From Anaerolineales bacterium (GTDB lineage Bacteria > Chloroflexota > Anaerolineae > Anaerolineales > E44-bin32): a stretch of 5,326 nt of DNA. The stretch spans positions 1-5,326 of the forward strand of contig JAUWFP010000167.1 in assembly GCA_030606845.1 (NCBI GenBank), read 5' to 3'. Shown piece after piece: positions 5,245-5,326 of the stretch. Position numbers and translations under genes: made by a program. The notes beneath the pieces are model-generated. The model did not search any database and was not told where the DNA came from. It was given only the letters and a program-made list of their open reading frames with translations. Position 1 is the stretch's first letter. Each line of letters starts with the position of its first letter.

Positions 5245-5282
5245 GACCCTTAGCCGCGAGAGTGTTTCAGAACCCTTTGCCG
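5245..5282 (+). repeat. Iteron-like repeats, left part of cluster (two plus-strand units)
   Basis: Two plus-strand 12-base units lie 26 bp apart: GACCCTTAGCCG at 5245-5256 and AACCCTTTGCCG at 5271-5282. Both fit the core RACCCTTWGYCG. Across the circular junction the series continues at 23-34 in the opposite orientation, 25 bp after the second unit. Spacing of about two to two and a half helical turns and a non-coding setting suggest protein binding sites, most simply a replication origin or an operator. The binding protein is unknown. Confidence 0.55.
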
Positions 5283-5326
5283 GAATCAAAAAAAGCGACT
5301 AAGGGTCACCCACAAATTCTTGGACC
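5274..5326. repeat. Terminal direct repeat, right copy (circular overlap)
   Basis: Exact second copy of bases 1-53. The sequence just before it (5271-5273, AAC) completes a repeat unit AACCCTTTGCCG that is cut at base 1. The motif therefore makes sense only when the ends are joined. Confidence 0.85.

Overview
This window is most likely one small circular bacterial element. Bases 1-53 are repeated exactly as bases 5274-5326, at the very edges of the sequence. A closed circle of about 5,273 bp looks like this after linear assembly. Gene families, Shine-Dalgarno sites and sigma70-like promoters are bacterial. I cannot name the host genus from sequence alone.

Layout. (1) A largely non-coding region of roughly 1.3 kb runs through the junction, about 4856 to 5326 and then 1 to 583. 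It holds a cluster of short repeats (core RACCCTTWGYCG, both orientations), the 3' half of a tRNA-Cys(GCA) gene on the minus strand, an AT-rich tract, a 50-codon ORF with a very good Shine-Dalgarno site, and promoters at both outer ends. (2) A long plus-strand gene (584 or 524 to 3037) encodes an archaeo-eukaryotic primase (AEP) domain of the TOTE type joined to a superfamily 2 helicase. (3) Convergent to it, on the minus strand, is a two-gene abiE-type operon: an AbiEi-like winged-helix antitoxin/repressor (4855 to 4046), then an AbiEii-like nucleotidyltransferase toxin (4049 to 3090). The two overlap by four bases (GTGA). A nested 37-bp inverted repeat lies on the proposed operon promoter.

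How it may work (inference). The primase-helicase is the only replication-type protein, so it may replicate the element from the repeat cluster. Alternatively it may be a defence effector of the TOTE conflict type. The AbiE pair would stabilise the element and/or block phage. The tRNA-Cys 3' half has the layout of an attP site that restores its target tRNA on insertion, but no integrase is encoded, so insertion would need a helper. No IS element, CRISPR array or complete RNA gene was seen.
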